Source of the DNA: Ophioderma brevispina
Taxonomy: Eukaryota > Echinodermata > Ophiuroidea > Amphilepidida > Ophiodermatidae
Direction: 5' to 3'
Assembly (NCBI GenBank): GCA_023653785.1
Contig: JAMKCH010012738.1
Span: forward strand, 1-64,000
DNA: 64,000 nucleotides
In this document: positions 47,301-58,260 of the stretch, one piece after another
Numbering within the stretch: the stretch's first letter is position 1
Layout of the letters: each line of letters opens with the position of its first letter
Position numbers and translations under genes: made by a program
The notes under the pieces: generated by a model
Databases searched by the model: none
Told to the model about the DNA's origin: nothing
What the model saw: the letters and a program-made list of their open reading frames with translations, nothing else

Positions 47301-47519
47301 AGCTTTCTTACAAACGCAGCCAAATGCCAGACATTATTTGAAGAGATTAGAATATGGTTTGGCAATAACGATTCAGTACCGGAGCCCTTATCGAATATAG
47401 TAACCATGCTAGATGGCATCTTGTATTACGCTGGATTTGCGGATGAGAGCGAATTCTGTGAAGCTTTGGCATTTTACACGAACCCCGATGGAGAAGAAGA
47501 AGGTGAGTGTACCTTTTAG
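44361..47519 (+). CDS. Large exon of a secreted, W-rich, acidic glycoprotein
   Basis: Not recognised. The ATG has A at -3 and an in-frame TAG four to two codons upstream, so this is the true start. Residues 1-24 form a signal peptide, ending near GGQ. Residues 26-100 are Asp/Leu-rich. Residues 103-204 hold 15 tryptophans in a loose 9-12-residue repeat (P-x-G-S-S-W-W/F-x-x-F/L). RRKKR at 320-324 is a furin-type site. Residues 325-1047 are a cysteine-spaced, probably helical region with about 15 N-glycosylation sequons, and 17 residues are duplicated in tandem near 45594-45695. No membrane segment is present. AAG|GTGAGT at 47500-47508 is a near-ideal 5' splice donor (after 47502, phase 1), so the last five codons (GECTF) are probably intron and more exons follow. 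It may be a matrix or adhesive protein or the ectodomain of a membrane protein. Confidence 0.85.
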   Translation: MHLRLHIIVTVLILVAIHYLPVGGQLNLRDFIGGLDEIDLGDFIDDVTDDLGEVDDLVDNLVDNIVKSDFDGFDINSDLDLDGLGDQFDNFADQFADGFPEGSSWFDLFGDNSWFDGLSQGPSWFNPLGSSWWKDLIPGESEWREFIPSDVSSSWLDFLPDGTRWWKFLPDGSSWWHVFTTSEEFPDGSSWFWDIFDSSWYWNDQTSSTEGLFGPFFSRPGYFIHDVKVTDVMNLFGDVLDASSIRESLLIFCEFAESNKELIDDYTASEAQPVVDIIQNELWMLCDQAQAESATIDIEETCSGLMGTFTMFMGDMSEVRRKKRMTRSMTSPFDGDFDILPSALDDAIYGVLGVDLFDGGSFCNKTRDLLEMSSFTLRNLTRTYKMELISYVDWAISYGSDHCYVLGENFTSDGIRHFIGNLTENYIRSDDIKHFVGNWTEDYSHYVNFSDFEHHRDSIVETLIGVLTNITEQKDELCVVMDNMKEILEEADYYNDTGPIERLISNVTSQLTYLLEDEDTCTSISELVNGLLEQVEQGIFNFNLSNFENPFTLCRDIGENLQNSMGSIIGTIYTPIMTGILEFLTERVNEYVCGTGENWSSSTDEFDDLGNIVGEIMVVIGGYASREDLCSSFPEKLWEEWWESSLNSPQDTFTVNVSNFVDTFFTMVTDANECEDIVHLLENMYNVDFNSVTGFTNTEDMCAFVTESFKGNTNLELLNMLGLSNDDMMSSLNISQLLDPDTIDWDTPISYYQSVLAIFGDSFNTNTLIDNLAIICEHFGGPLSLLTGPHVGDLNELCNAYVSQNFSALNEEHQEMCERVLVPVMSGEEDPLAFLNLPEWENEFQPEVFEAAGMALVGIHVGFTPDLDLEDICSIAGDLFDVQDNFLDVFINIVDEVALFMVEGWFVGFCESKDVVFDYLFPDDNDDGDDFENTLNEMVGLMTGMDSLDNVCTRLQLLDAADGNRDDLKIFVATIRENIQSFLTNAAKCQTLFEEIRIWFGNNDSVPEPLSNIVTMLDGILYYAGFADESEFCEALAFYTNPDGEEEGECTF

Positions 47520-49700
47520 CTCCTTTTCTTTATCAAGATTAGTTTGATATTGTTTTCCAGGGGTAGTTTCTTTTTCTGGGAGTTTCATATAATGCCTTGC
47601 ACAATCGGCAACATATTGTCTCACTTCGCATTCTGTTCGAAAAGACGAAAAATATGAAACAATTTTCAAAGCCAAAGCTGGAATTTTGTATAATAATCCA
47701 AGCTACAGGTTCAATGGTATAGCTGATATTAACTTTGTTTTGTTATTATGTTTTTGGCTTACGAAGTAAGTCTATAAGAGAGTGCTGGGTGATAAATCAA
47801 TATGTTCATCAAACTTTATTTCCAATTACTACACAGTATGAAAACAAAACAGTGATATGGAGGAGTCGAGCAAAAGGTCTGTAGGGCCCAAACACTCACC
47901 CCCCTTGGAATACATTAACACGCAAGAAACGGGGCATAACTATCAAGAAACGCACAGAAAGTGCTTGTAACACTTGTAACACTCAATATTTCTTGTAAGA
48001 CAAAAAATCAATTATAGTCAATACTCTTGGTTCACTGTAGTTGTCTGGCGACTCTTTGCATGCATGGTTAGTAGGGTCTTTACCAAGAAACAGGGAACCA
48101 TTTTTTGGACATCAAGGTCAGTAATTGTCAAGTGTAAGCATGGTGTAAGTGATATACACCACATTGTGCTTATGTGTAGGCCTGGATGTTTATGTTTTGG
48201 CATAGATAGCCAGGGTCAGACCCTGCCACTCTGCAGTTCTTTCATAAAGCAATGCCCTAGTAATTTTACACTAGGTATAGGTAGTGCCAATAAACATTAT
48301 GATTGTCACACATTGGATGTGTCCTCTTAAATTGAGAAAGTTTTCTTTGTATGACAACTAAAAATGATTCTTTTTTCCTTTGAATGCCACTTCATCATTT
48401 TATGAACTATTATTGTGTATGTGTGCATGTGTGTGTGTGTGTCTTTGCACGTGTGCATGTGTTTGTGTGTGAGTGAATTGGAAATTAAATGTTAATGGTA
48501 AAAAATGTGGTACATAAAAATTAAAAATGTTTCAAAATGTGGGTATGACAGCAAAACAATGTACAGGTAGGGGAGGGGGGTTCTCACATTGGAAGTATGG
48601 TTATGTACTGCCTATAAGTCCCTCATTTTCAGGCTCTTTTTCAGTTCCAGTGACCCCCATTTTAGGACCATTTCATTTCCAGAGACCCTACTTTTCATGT
48701 CCAAAGCCATATTCTACCAAATTTTCTTCAAAATTCTTCAAAAAGTAGCTGGAATTGAGGGAGATCGCAGCTTATTTCCTGGAATTTTCTGACAACCCAA
48801 GAAAAAAAACAAAGACCAAACGTTGCAGGAGATCCTGTACTGACAAAATTTTATAAGTACTTCGATTTGACAGGCTCAGTGAATAATACTTTTTTATGAA
48901 TCTGTGGTTGACAGGTGGGAAAGTTTTCCTAAATAAATGGTTGATTTGGTAGTGAGTTGGTGGCTGACAGGAAGGGTAATGCCTATACAAATGCAATTAG
49001 CTTCATAACATAGATCAGGGTTTAATAACTCTTGACCATTTTGACCATATATCAGGTCAACAGAGGATGTAGTTTTGCTTCTACAATTTCTGGAAAGTGA
49101 AAAATTGGGGAAGATGTCAAATGGAAGAAAATTCATTTTTCTTCAAAGTTGTAATAAAGTTGAGAAAACAGCAGTTTATAATGTGTACTGTAAATAATTT
49201 CTGTTACTAATCTCCCTGGTCTGGGCCATACACAAGCCCTTCCTAATCCTCAATGTCATCTAAATTTTACTGTTTAATCCCTGATATACCACCTTAAGCA
49301 ATACATTGTGCAAAATTTAGGTTTTTTTAGCCTATATTAGTCTTAGCGTTTTGCTGCCCCTGGTTGATGGAGTACTGAAATCAGTGGGTTGACAAGGACA
49401 AAGCAGTATTCCATGGTGTGTTGGAGTTTTTGGTTGAGGGTGGGGGTAGTCAGGTAATTGATGGTCACGGTATCCAATGGGTTGGGTGATGGTTGGTGGA
49501 GCAGTTGTTGAGTGAGTAGTTATCGTCAGCGGGGATTTTAGTTTTGTTGTCCAGTAGTAGGCCACGTGCATTTAAGGGGGGGGTATGGGGTCCTGGAAGC
49601 ATTGTAACTTGAAAGATTTTGCTTAATTTTCCTAAATAGTGGTAATACATGTTATATATATATTGTAGCCCATGTCCAAAAGTTTTAACATCGCTGAAAT
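47520..49700. other. Probable intron/intergenic DNA; no further exon recognised
   Basis: No continuation of the 44361 gene could be identified. A TG-rich microsatellite spans about 48414-48475. Several 60-90-codon frames show no domain. Confidence 0.45.
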
Positions 49701-49707
49701 TTGCCTA

Positions 49708-49745
49708 GTTGCCATGGTAACCCCGCAAGGCCCTCTGATTGGCTT
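49708..49745. promoter_or_regulatory. RFX X-box palindrome with adjacent inverted CCAAT
   Basis: GTTGCCATGGTAAC at 49708-49721 fits the RFX X-box consensus GTNRCC-N0-3-RGYAAC on both arms. CTGATTGGCT about 15 bases later carries an inverted CCAAT (NF-Y) box. A weaker X-box-like GTTGCCATGTCAAC follows near 49853. The pairing recalls ciliary-gene promoters, but no adjacent gene is recognised. Confidence 0.3.
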
Positions 49746-49874
49746 AACACTAGAACGAATGTACTAAATAATAACATGCTACGGGACGAACTTGGGTGAC
49801 ATATGCGGAGGTACATACGGGTGAACCCATGAAGCCTGAGTTTTAATACCGTTGCCATGTCAACCGGCAATCGA

Positions 49875-52630
49875 CCATCCGCATAATTTCATGGCGTAAT
49901 TGAATTTGGCCACAATTTTGAAAATCGGCCTTCATGTTTCACTCGGCCATATGTGCTTAATATATGTGCACATTTATTCATAGCAGGTAGCGTTTTCTAG
50001 TTACGTTGTTCTCGTTTGGATGTTTGCCTATTTTACGAAACGAGTTATAGGCCTCGAAACATTTAGACACAATGAGGGCGCTTTTGATGTGAAATATGGA
50101 ATTTTTTTTTAAATTTATTTTATTACTGAATTATCATAATTCTTAATGAAAGAATTCATCGAAATAGGTGCATCCATTGTCCTGTATTTTTAAAATAATT
50201 TTTCTTAAATATCGCAGGGTGAAACATAAAATACACTACAAAATCACTTACCCAGTGACATTTATAACTTTAATTATGGAAATGATAATATAAGTATTTA
50301 TATACTTCAACTTGCCCAAATGAATGTGTTAATAGTTCTAAATATATCTTTAAAATATCTTAAATATAACCCTTGAATTTTTCACATGATAAACTTAGGA
50401 GATGAGCATTTTGGCAAATTTCGCGTACACTATTTGACTTTGATCAGCCATATCTCGGGAACCGAATGTCCGATTGCGATCGAATAAAAAGTATTTTGTA
50501 GATTACAGTCTACACAATTTAGCCATTGCATTATCTCATTTTCTGGATTAGAACAATTTTTTATCATATTCAGACCCCATACCCCCCTTAATTTGGAACC
50601 ATTTTACCGTATTTTGTTGTTGTTTTTCTTTTATTTACTGAGGAGATTTGCATTTTAGACAAAAACAGAGATGATAGAATGTTTCAATTTTATAAATGAT
50701 CCAAAATCAATATTTTGTTTATTAAACTAATAATTGGACAATCAAGATGATTTGACGCAAACTGTCTTGAGATTGCAATGTAGCCAATTTGAGCAATTTC
50801 TGGGGAAATCCTTTTCAATTTCTTTTTTTTTTTTAATTAAAAATAAGAAGTTGCATTTTACATTTAGGTTTTTGGACTACCTACTGGAAACAAACTTGAC
50901 TTTTTGTTTGGTCTTAACAATGAACAAACTTCACTGGCTATAGGCCTACATGTATATCCCTAACATCCTTTTCGGAAAAAGACTACATACCTGACGATCA
51001 CCGCAAAAAAGGTGGTAGCATTATTTTTCTTGTTAGATCTAGGGGCAATTTCTCCCTAAAAACAAGACGGGTCCGCTCCGTGATTTTTGAAAAAGTGGAA
51101 AAAATGCAGTTAAGGGACGTTAGGATATGGGAATTATCACTTAGCATGCCATTTGTTGCTTGTACCTATAAGTGGTTTCACCTCATTGCACAACTTAACA
51201 CCACACCTCTGGAGTAAGCCACAGCATCCTTGATGCTCTCGTTTAAGGTTCTAATCTAGTTTTCCCTGCTGATTCTGCATCTCATGGATGCCAGACGACA
51301 GGCTCGTCGATGCCCCAGGGCCACAACATAATTGCATCATTTTTTAAATATTTACATTATCAGAAGTATTCAAGGGGCATTCGTGCAATGATCCCAACTC
51401 GCTCCCCCCCCCCGACTACCTCAAATAAGTTGAGATTTATATCATCTGAACCGTCAGCCTTATATCCACGTGTACCTAAGCTTACGTGCAAATTCGGTCG
51501 CATCTGTAAGAAATTCGCAATTTTGTATTTTCTGTCCGTAAACGGGCAGAAATTACAGCACAGCGGCCTATGTTACCGTGGGAAACAAGCAATTTCTCAT
51601 AACACAAACCGTAAGATCGGGATCGACTCAAATTTTGCAAATAAGCTTTTCTCGAGGATATCTAGTGAACAATGAATAAAACAGAAGATTCTGGAATCAC
51701 CGGCGAAATGCACCTTTAGGCAGTTTTATCTTAAGTAGAAAATATAATAAACTAAGTTATTTCATTGATTAATGTTGCTTCTGATTCAATATACCCATGT
51801 AGTTTGACGGTTGAGTTGTTTTGATGTCTGTTCAGAACCCAGTCGAAACTCTTAAAATAATTCTTCAGTAATTACAAAGGCTTCAAATATATATAACGTC
51901 CAAAATGGCTTCTATACACTGAACTGCCACTGGCTATAATACTTCAATTATGTTTGTGTACATCTCTATTATCCAGACATAGTATTAAGTGGATTGGCCC
52001 GATTTAGTATATAAAGTTTTCATTTTGATAGAATGCCCTTTACCTCAAAACCCCATCTGTAAAATTTCGCGGCGGTATAGGTATTTCAATTCATTTTGAC
52101 GTGAGTTTTAAACATGATTTTATAAGCCCCTTTATTGGCCTACAGAGTAACTGATCTACCTTAATGGAGTAGTCCGAGTACATTTGGCTTCATAACTTCA
52201 CACCAAAACATCCTTTAGCTCTAAGGATTCACATGTTAAATGAGAAAAATAGCAGCTTGCTTCAGATACCAACATTTTGACCACTTCCGGTAAAAGCTGG
52301 TTCTGGACATTCTTGAAAAAATTGAAGCTGGCCAATAATTCCGGTATGCGTACTTACCCAAATTCTCGATAATGTATATGAGCTGCTTAGGTTTGTGAAA
52401 ATTGTTTGATATTGTGAATGGTCATTTAACGTTATTACTATAAAATGTACTGATCCTGATTCTAGGTTAATGATCATGGATTCATTGCATGCCGGTTGAC
52501 TTCTCAACACTATTTTAGTTAAAATATAGTATGTTATATAAATTTTAAGAAGGTCAAAAATCAAAACCCAACCCAAGACCAAGTGCATCGCACTGATGCA
52601 TTCCCGTGCACAGGCCGGTAAGCATATGTA
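49875..52630. other. Non-coding stretch, nothing recognised
   Basis: A 121-codon frame at 51310-51675 shows no motif and is probably chance. No matched repeats were found. Confidence 0.45.
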
Positions 52631-52636
52631 TAGGAT

Positions 52637-52838
52637 AGGCATTAGTGGAGTGCATTCGGGGGTATAATTGCATGCTTGGAGGCATTAATAAATTAAAATA
52701 TTCATTAGCGGGGGCAACTGTGAGCACGAGCGCTTTAGCGCGAGTGCTCACAGTGGCCCCGCTTATCCATATATTACTTATTAATGCCTCCAAGCATTTG
52801 AAATATATCCCCGAATGCACTCCACTAATGCCTTATCT
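52637..52838. repeat. 200-bp hairpin abutting a TIR element
   Basis: Arms: GCATTAGTGGAGTGCATTCG at the left pairs with CGAATGCACTCCACTAATGC at the right, and ATGCTTGGAGGCATTAATAA with its inverse. The centre, GAGCACGAGCGCTTTAGCGC, is itself palindromic. Its right foot abuts the element at 52841. Confidence 0.85.
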
Positions 52839-52840
52839 GT

Positions 52841-53723
52841 CATAAACCACTATGAGCATTATTTTATACACCATCAAAACATAAATACAATATTAATAAC
52901 TCTTTTTCTGCTATATTTTGGATTAACTTTTACAAATTATAACTAAAAATATCGTAGTTCTACGAAATTTCCACAACACTGGGTTGACTGGCATAAAGCA
53001 GCAAGCATTGGGAGAGAAGGTGTGAAAACTTATACAATGTAGTATATTGATTGAAATTCGATGAGTTACCAGCTAAATAATAGGTTAGCTTTGAAATAAT
53101 TGCATGATTACAATTGAAGGTCGCGATTACGCATTCGTCAATACTTACTTCACCAATCGGATTTGGATGAATAAGCCGCCGTCGATTTGCATGCCGATAA
53201 TTATTCATGAAGTCTTGATGTACTGGTAATCGCCTCCATTGTATAGGTCAAATCGGGGTAGGGGTTATTAACACCGCAGATTTTAAAATAGACCATTGTA
53301 GGACACTACTGCCGTAAGTTTGCTTGTTTTTAACACAATAGAAACCTAAGATTTAATTTAAGGTATTAGACTCTGTGGTGAGTGTTAATATGATTCTTTC
53401 CCCGTGTAAACCACATAACCTGGGGGTTGTGGTAATGACGTTCTGGCCTTGGTATATTATTGCATTGCCATGGCAAGTGAATTGTTCAAGCGCTGTCACT
53501 CGAGGGGGAAGTAAAACATGAGTGTTGGCGTGTATTATTAAATCTATTGTTTAAAAGCACGCTTGATAATGCACTCCCTGATAATGCACGAATGCATATT
53601 TAAATGGGTCATAATGCACGCATTCAAATTCAATATTTGAGGGTAAGCGTGCATTCGTGAATATAATTGTACGCGAAAACAAAGAAAAAACCACTCGAAA
53701 AATAATGCTCTAGTGGTTTATGT
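52841..53723. mobile_element. TIR element of unknown family
   Basis: CATAAACCACTATGAGCATT at the left is inverted at 53698-53722 as AATAATGCTCTAGTGGTTTA followed by TG. The 880-bp body has no recognised coding remnant. Repeated TAATGCACG words sit near the right end (53568-53650). As at 28788-29776, a large hairpin sits directly outside the left end. Confidence 0.6.
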
Positions 53724-54920
53724 TAGGCTATATTGTATCCCACGTACGTGATAGTGCTATGAACATGCGATGCATGGCAGAGGCAAAACGGCCAACTATG
53801 GGTGGTCATGGCCCCGAGTCTCCAAACATTTCAACGCCGTATCGGTACATCATAGTCCTGTGCATATAACCACGATATAAACGATGCGGCGGTCTCACAA
53901 CCTGATCAGGTGACCCACAGGATCGCATGGGAGAATAAAAATGAATTATAATGGAATTTTTCCATTCATTCACAAAATAGTTGTATCGGCCTTGATGTGA
54001 GTGTATCGGAACTTGTATGAATGTTATATCAAAAGTTCCCATAAAAAGATGTATCAGCGTCCCAAAAAAAATGTTAACAATCGGGAACGATGGGATTTTG
54101 ATAACAAGAAAAGTACGAATGGGCCCTTTTTGGGTTTATTTTTCTTTGAAGCCAATAAAACAAGCTTTAATTTGCCATTTATTTAATTCAATACGATTAC
54201 GTAAAACAAAAGATATGCTTAATCCAATATGAGAGGGCGTAATCATTTGGTCCGATTCTGCCTTAGAATACTTGGAATGCATGATGAAACATGAATACAC
54301 TTGGTTTCATAGCACATCTTCTTTCCATCGTAAAGAAAAACAAATAGATTTTGTCGTGTTTTTCTATTAAAGTAAGACTTTGAGATTCCTGCCAGCGTGT
54401 TTTACCAAACGTTCATCGTGGTATCCCACCAACTGCTTCTTCTAACAAGAGAAATGTTGGCTTGAGTTCTTGCCATTCTTGTCCGTGGATCTCTATGACC
54501 GCCACTGGTGTGCTTATTTCCAATTCTGCCTGATTCATTAATCCATGAGGTGTATTATCGGAAGTTCTCTTTCTTTTTGTTTTTTGTGTTACTTTACTGT
54601 TTTGTGTTTATTCTGCCTTAGAATCGAGATTTCTGGAATCCAATAAGGGCAGTGTATGGATTGTGGGTTTAGTTTGGTTGTTTATACATTCTGTGTAAGT
54701 TGAGCGATTTGATAGGGCTAACGCTGCTAATGAAAGTGAACTGACTGTTAATATTTGAAAATACAAAGTTATTACTGATCATAAGACAATGCTCACACGT
54801 TATGACAATAATTGAAGTCAAAAGGGATTGTCAATATCTTCAATAGGCCTCAATTGCATCAAGAACACAATATCCAATTTTGAGTATGTTACAAAATAAC
54901 GTTTACACAATCTTACAAAC
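53724..54920. other. Non-coding stretch, nothing recognised
   Basis: No convincing frames, repeats or RNA genes were seen. Confidence 0.5.
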
Positions 54921-54924
54921 GTAC

Positions 54925-55100
54925 GCGTCTGATTGAGGAAAAAGTAAACCAAAAAAGAATGAAAGCCTCGGGGCGTCGAACAGACCCTCTGGTTCGGGGT
55001 TTAGAATATTCACGCTGTATCCCTGCATGTCTAAGAGGCGACTAAAAGGGGGCAACTCGTGTACATTTAAATTGTTAAATATATTTTTTTTTTTTTTAAA
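54925..55100. repeat. Possible short interspersed repeat ending in a T-run
   Basis: GC-richer than its surroundings, with CAGACCCTCTGGTTCGGGG and GCATGTCTAAGAGGCGACTA followed by AT-rich DNA and a 15-base T-run at 55084-55098. It has the look of a SINE or retroelement end; no second copy lies in this window. Confidence 0.25.
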
Positions 55101-55880
55101 ATTAATTGAAATAAGAATTAGATCAATGTAATTGAGAAGTGTGTTTTTCATGATCGTGATTGATAATGATAACTTGTGTCGGTTGAATGTTTTATGAAAC
55201 AAGATGTAGGTCTTTCAGTAAATACAAATTAGACTCAATGAATTTGTATTTAAGTATATACTGCGACTGTTTAAGGTCAATCTCAAGTAAATTACTTGTT
55301 GGTCTACATGTTATAATGTGTTTGTTAAAGGCACATTTCGTTGATTTCCAGCAAAGTTCTCCACCTTCTGTTTGCGAGGTTATACACTCGCTGAAATATT
55401 CTTGTAAATGGCAAAGAAAAAACTTGAAACAGAATTTGTCCACAGCCAAATTTCCCATGATGCAACACAAAACAAGCGAAGACAAGTCAAAATTTCACAA
55501 TCTTCTCAGTTCGCTGAAACATGTTTCAGGAAGTCCCACATCCTGTGCTCGAAGGTTTTGAAATGTATAACACCAAAGTAGATGTTCACAAACAGGTGTG
55601 CAATCTTGCTTCCTATAGGTAAACAGAGACCTCTGTGAGTCTCAGAATGCGTAAAGATAAATACTGTGCTCCTCTTGTTGACTCGAACATCTTCTGACAT
55701 GTTCTCAGGAGGTTCTCAAACTCTAGTACATTTAGAACTAGGTGAATCAGATAAGTCATGCTTATTGCACAACACATTGCAAGGTTCATATTTTCCAGTT
55801 CTCCTCACTCATAATTTATATGATTAAATTTAACATGATTTAATTAAAATTAAGACAGAAATAATACAATATTCAGGAGT
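55101..55880. other. Non-coding stretch, nothing recognised
   Basis: Open frames at 55187-55561 (plus) and 55192-55485 (minus) overlap each other and show no domain. Confidence 0.45.
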
Positions 55881-55889
55881 CTGTCACAC

Positions 55890-56400
55890 TATACTCCAAA
55901 ACCAGATCAACTCTCTATTACACCTAAGACAGAACTACCACCTGGCAGGCAATCTCCACGCAGGAATGGGTAACCTTAAAACGGATTTCGCACAGGAGTC
56001 GGTCGCTTCAACAGCAATAGACCAGTTAACAGCAATGTTGTAAACATGTTAGGGCCTGGTTATCTTGAAATAGGTCGGCCTGACTGTTACACACTGGGCA
56101 ATTGTATCTGTTAGAGTTTTAATACTATGGGCCAAAACGATTGGCAGGCATGGATTGGCAGTTAACAAAAGAAAGTGACGTAGATGTTAACTGGGGGGCT
56201 GCGGTCATCGCAGCATGCCAATGTGGGTCTCCATCATAGACTGCGAATCACACATTTTTCAATTAGTGCCCTACCTTCGTCCACCGGTGGACACGATTTC
56301 TCAAACTCCAACCAATCAACAGTGAGTTGGCTCCAACGTTTACAACATATATAGCTGCTGCCTCATACGCAAGAAGAAGTGGGGAAATGCATTGAGCCTC
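55890..56400 (+). pseudogene. LINE 3' coding end, second copy
   Basis: EWVTLK and RTGVGRFNSN (about 55962-56020), then CQCGSPS near 56215, match the LINE 3' end at 38840-39480. The shared nucleotide strings include GCACAGGAGTCGGTCG and GCTGCTGCCTCATACGC. About 160 bp between 56027 and 56190, bounded by GTTAAC on both sides, is absent from the other copy and may be an insertion at TTAA. Stops throughout show it is inactive. Confidence 0.6.
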
Positions 56401-56826
56401 CGAAATCCCCCAGCACCGATGTATTGTTAGTCTATAAGCATTGGCAAAGCGTGTTAACTGCATCCTTACATCACCTTCTAAGTATATTTAGTGCTTCACA
56501 GTGTACGGGGGAGGGGTGTACGTTGGGTTGATGTTTACCAATTATAGTCTATTTGTAGAGTCCTAAGTGGAAGGTTAAGCATTGAGCAAAACGTATTTCA
56601 GCGTAAGGCAGCTTCCAAAATAAACTACAAAAACATATAAACAAAACAGACATTCTCTGCAGGCGATATGATTCAAAAATTAAAACAAGTAAACAAGTAG
56701 TTCAAAATTTAGTTCATACATTAACTTTATTTCAATCATCACAGGTCGCTACAAAATCTTTATTTTTTTTTGTTTTTTTTTTTTTATCATGAAATGACGG
56801 ATCCCATGATACAACCAAACCAGCTA

Positions 56827-57185
56827 CTCTCTAAATGTAAACGATTACATTTCACTCCCCAAAAGAGTGAAATCTTGTACCACTCAAAAATGAGTTGTTT
56901 GGTACTTAAAAAAGCGATTTCCACTCAAACGAGTGAAAACCACTCCAAAAAGAGTGGGAATCATGTACTTGTTTGAGGAGTTAAACGAATGCAAAACACT
57001 CGTTTGAGAGGAGTTAAACGAACAGGACAACACTTAAACGAGTGGAAATCCACTCTTTTTGGAGTATTTATAACATCAAAAACAAACTTTTTAGGTATAT
57101 ACAAACCACTCGTTTTAGATGGGTTTACAAGAGGTTTTCACTCGTTTGGGGGAGTGAAATTTTCAGTCTCGTTTACTTTAGAGAG
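56827..57185. mobile_element. TA-flanked MITE built of ACTC/GAGT motifs
   Basis: CTCTCTAAATGTAAACGA at the left is mirrored by TCGTTTACTTTAGAGAG at the right, with TA on each side (56825-56826, 57186-57187). The interior repeats CACTC...GAGTG words in both orientations (for example CACTCGTTT and AAACGAGTG). TA flanks fit a Tc1/mariner-mobilised MITE. Confidence 0.75.
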
Positions 57186-57187
57186 TA

Positions 57188-58260
57188 CGATTATGGTGGG
57201 CGCACAATAATTGATCTTATGATAGGCAAACTTTCATTGGCTAGGGTTTTGTATATGGCCTATTCACAGTCGAGAGTTCTACATTGACCAATGAAAATTA
57301 TATTTTAATATTACTGGAAAGCTTTATAAACTTTGCCGTTACGGAAAATTGCTGGGGCAACAGTGTTTTGCCCCGTGTATCATTAGGCCAGAAATCAAGG
57401 GGGTGGGGGGGTAGGACAACGATCTGCTCGATTTGGCATTGGGGTTGGGCACTTGTTATTCAAACGGTAAGTGGGGGAACTGCTACGTGCATTTAAAATG
57501 GCGTCCTCGGTCCTAGTGGACATTCAACACTCATCTCTTAAACTGTGTCACAAGATCTTAGTATAATCATGTAAATTAAGAAAAAATTATCGACTTCGAA
57601 ATCCGTCGGGGTTTAGTGGATTAACCCCCTGCAAAATAGTTTAATTTCCGATAACGTCATTTAGAATTAATATTCGTGGACCAGAGCCCTATTCCCTTAG
57701 TCAAGTCTGTGTGTAACCGTTCGATATCGGTAAGAGCGCCCTCCTACCGTTTAAGTTCCTTTGAAACAACTAGCACCCGGAAGTTGATGCCGTTCTGTTG
57801 CTGTTAGTGGCATGTCCTACCTCCTAACCCCCTGCCAGAAATGACGTTCTTAACCTAGAAACAACGGCAAATCACCCAAATCGTGTGTCAGTTCGTATTG
57901 AAAGGAGAGGGTTTTGACCATTTGAAGTTATTTTCCGACTAAATGAAAATATATAATTACTAATTTTTTGATATTTAGGTGGAGTAATAGTGTAGGTATT
58001 CTGAAAAATGGTGGGGACATTATGTCCCAAATCGAATTGGATGTCATCATTATCAAACATAAGAAAGAAAATCAATGAAAGAATGCCAAGTATATAAAAA
58101 CGTTTCCATTTCGATTTTGATATTGTCCTCACTGCTCATTTTTTAAGCTTTATTAATTAATATATACATTGCCAAAGCAATTATATAGCGTTTTCACGTG
58201 TAGCAAACGCGCTTTCAAGATTACCGCTATAGTCCGGAAGAGAAAACTGGATTTTATTTT
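57188..58260. other. Non-coding stretch, nothing recognised
   Basis: No gene or repeat partner was identified. Confidence 0.5.

Noticed and set aside
51310..51675. 121-codon frame as a gene
   Set aside because: No motif, no signal peptide or membrane segment, no splice context and no similarity I can recognise.
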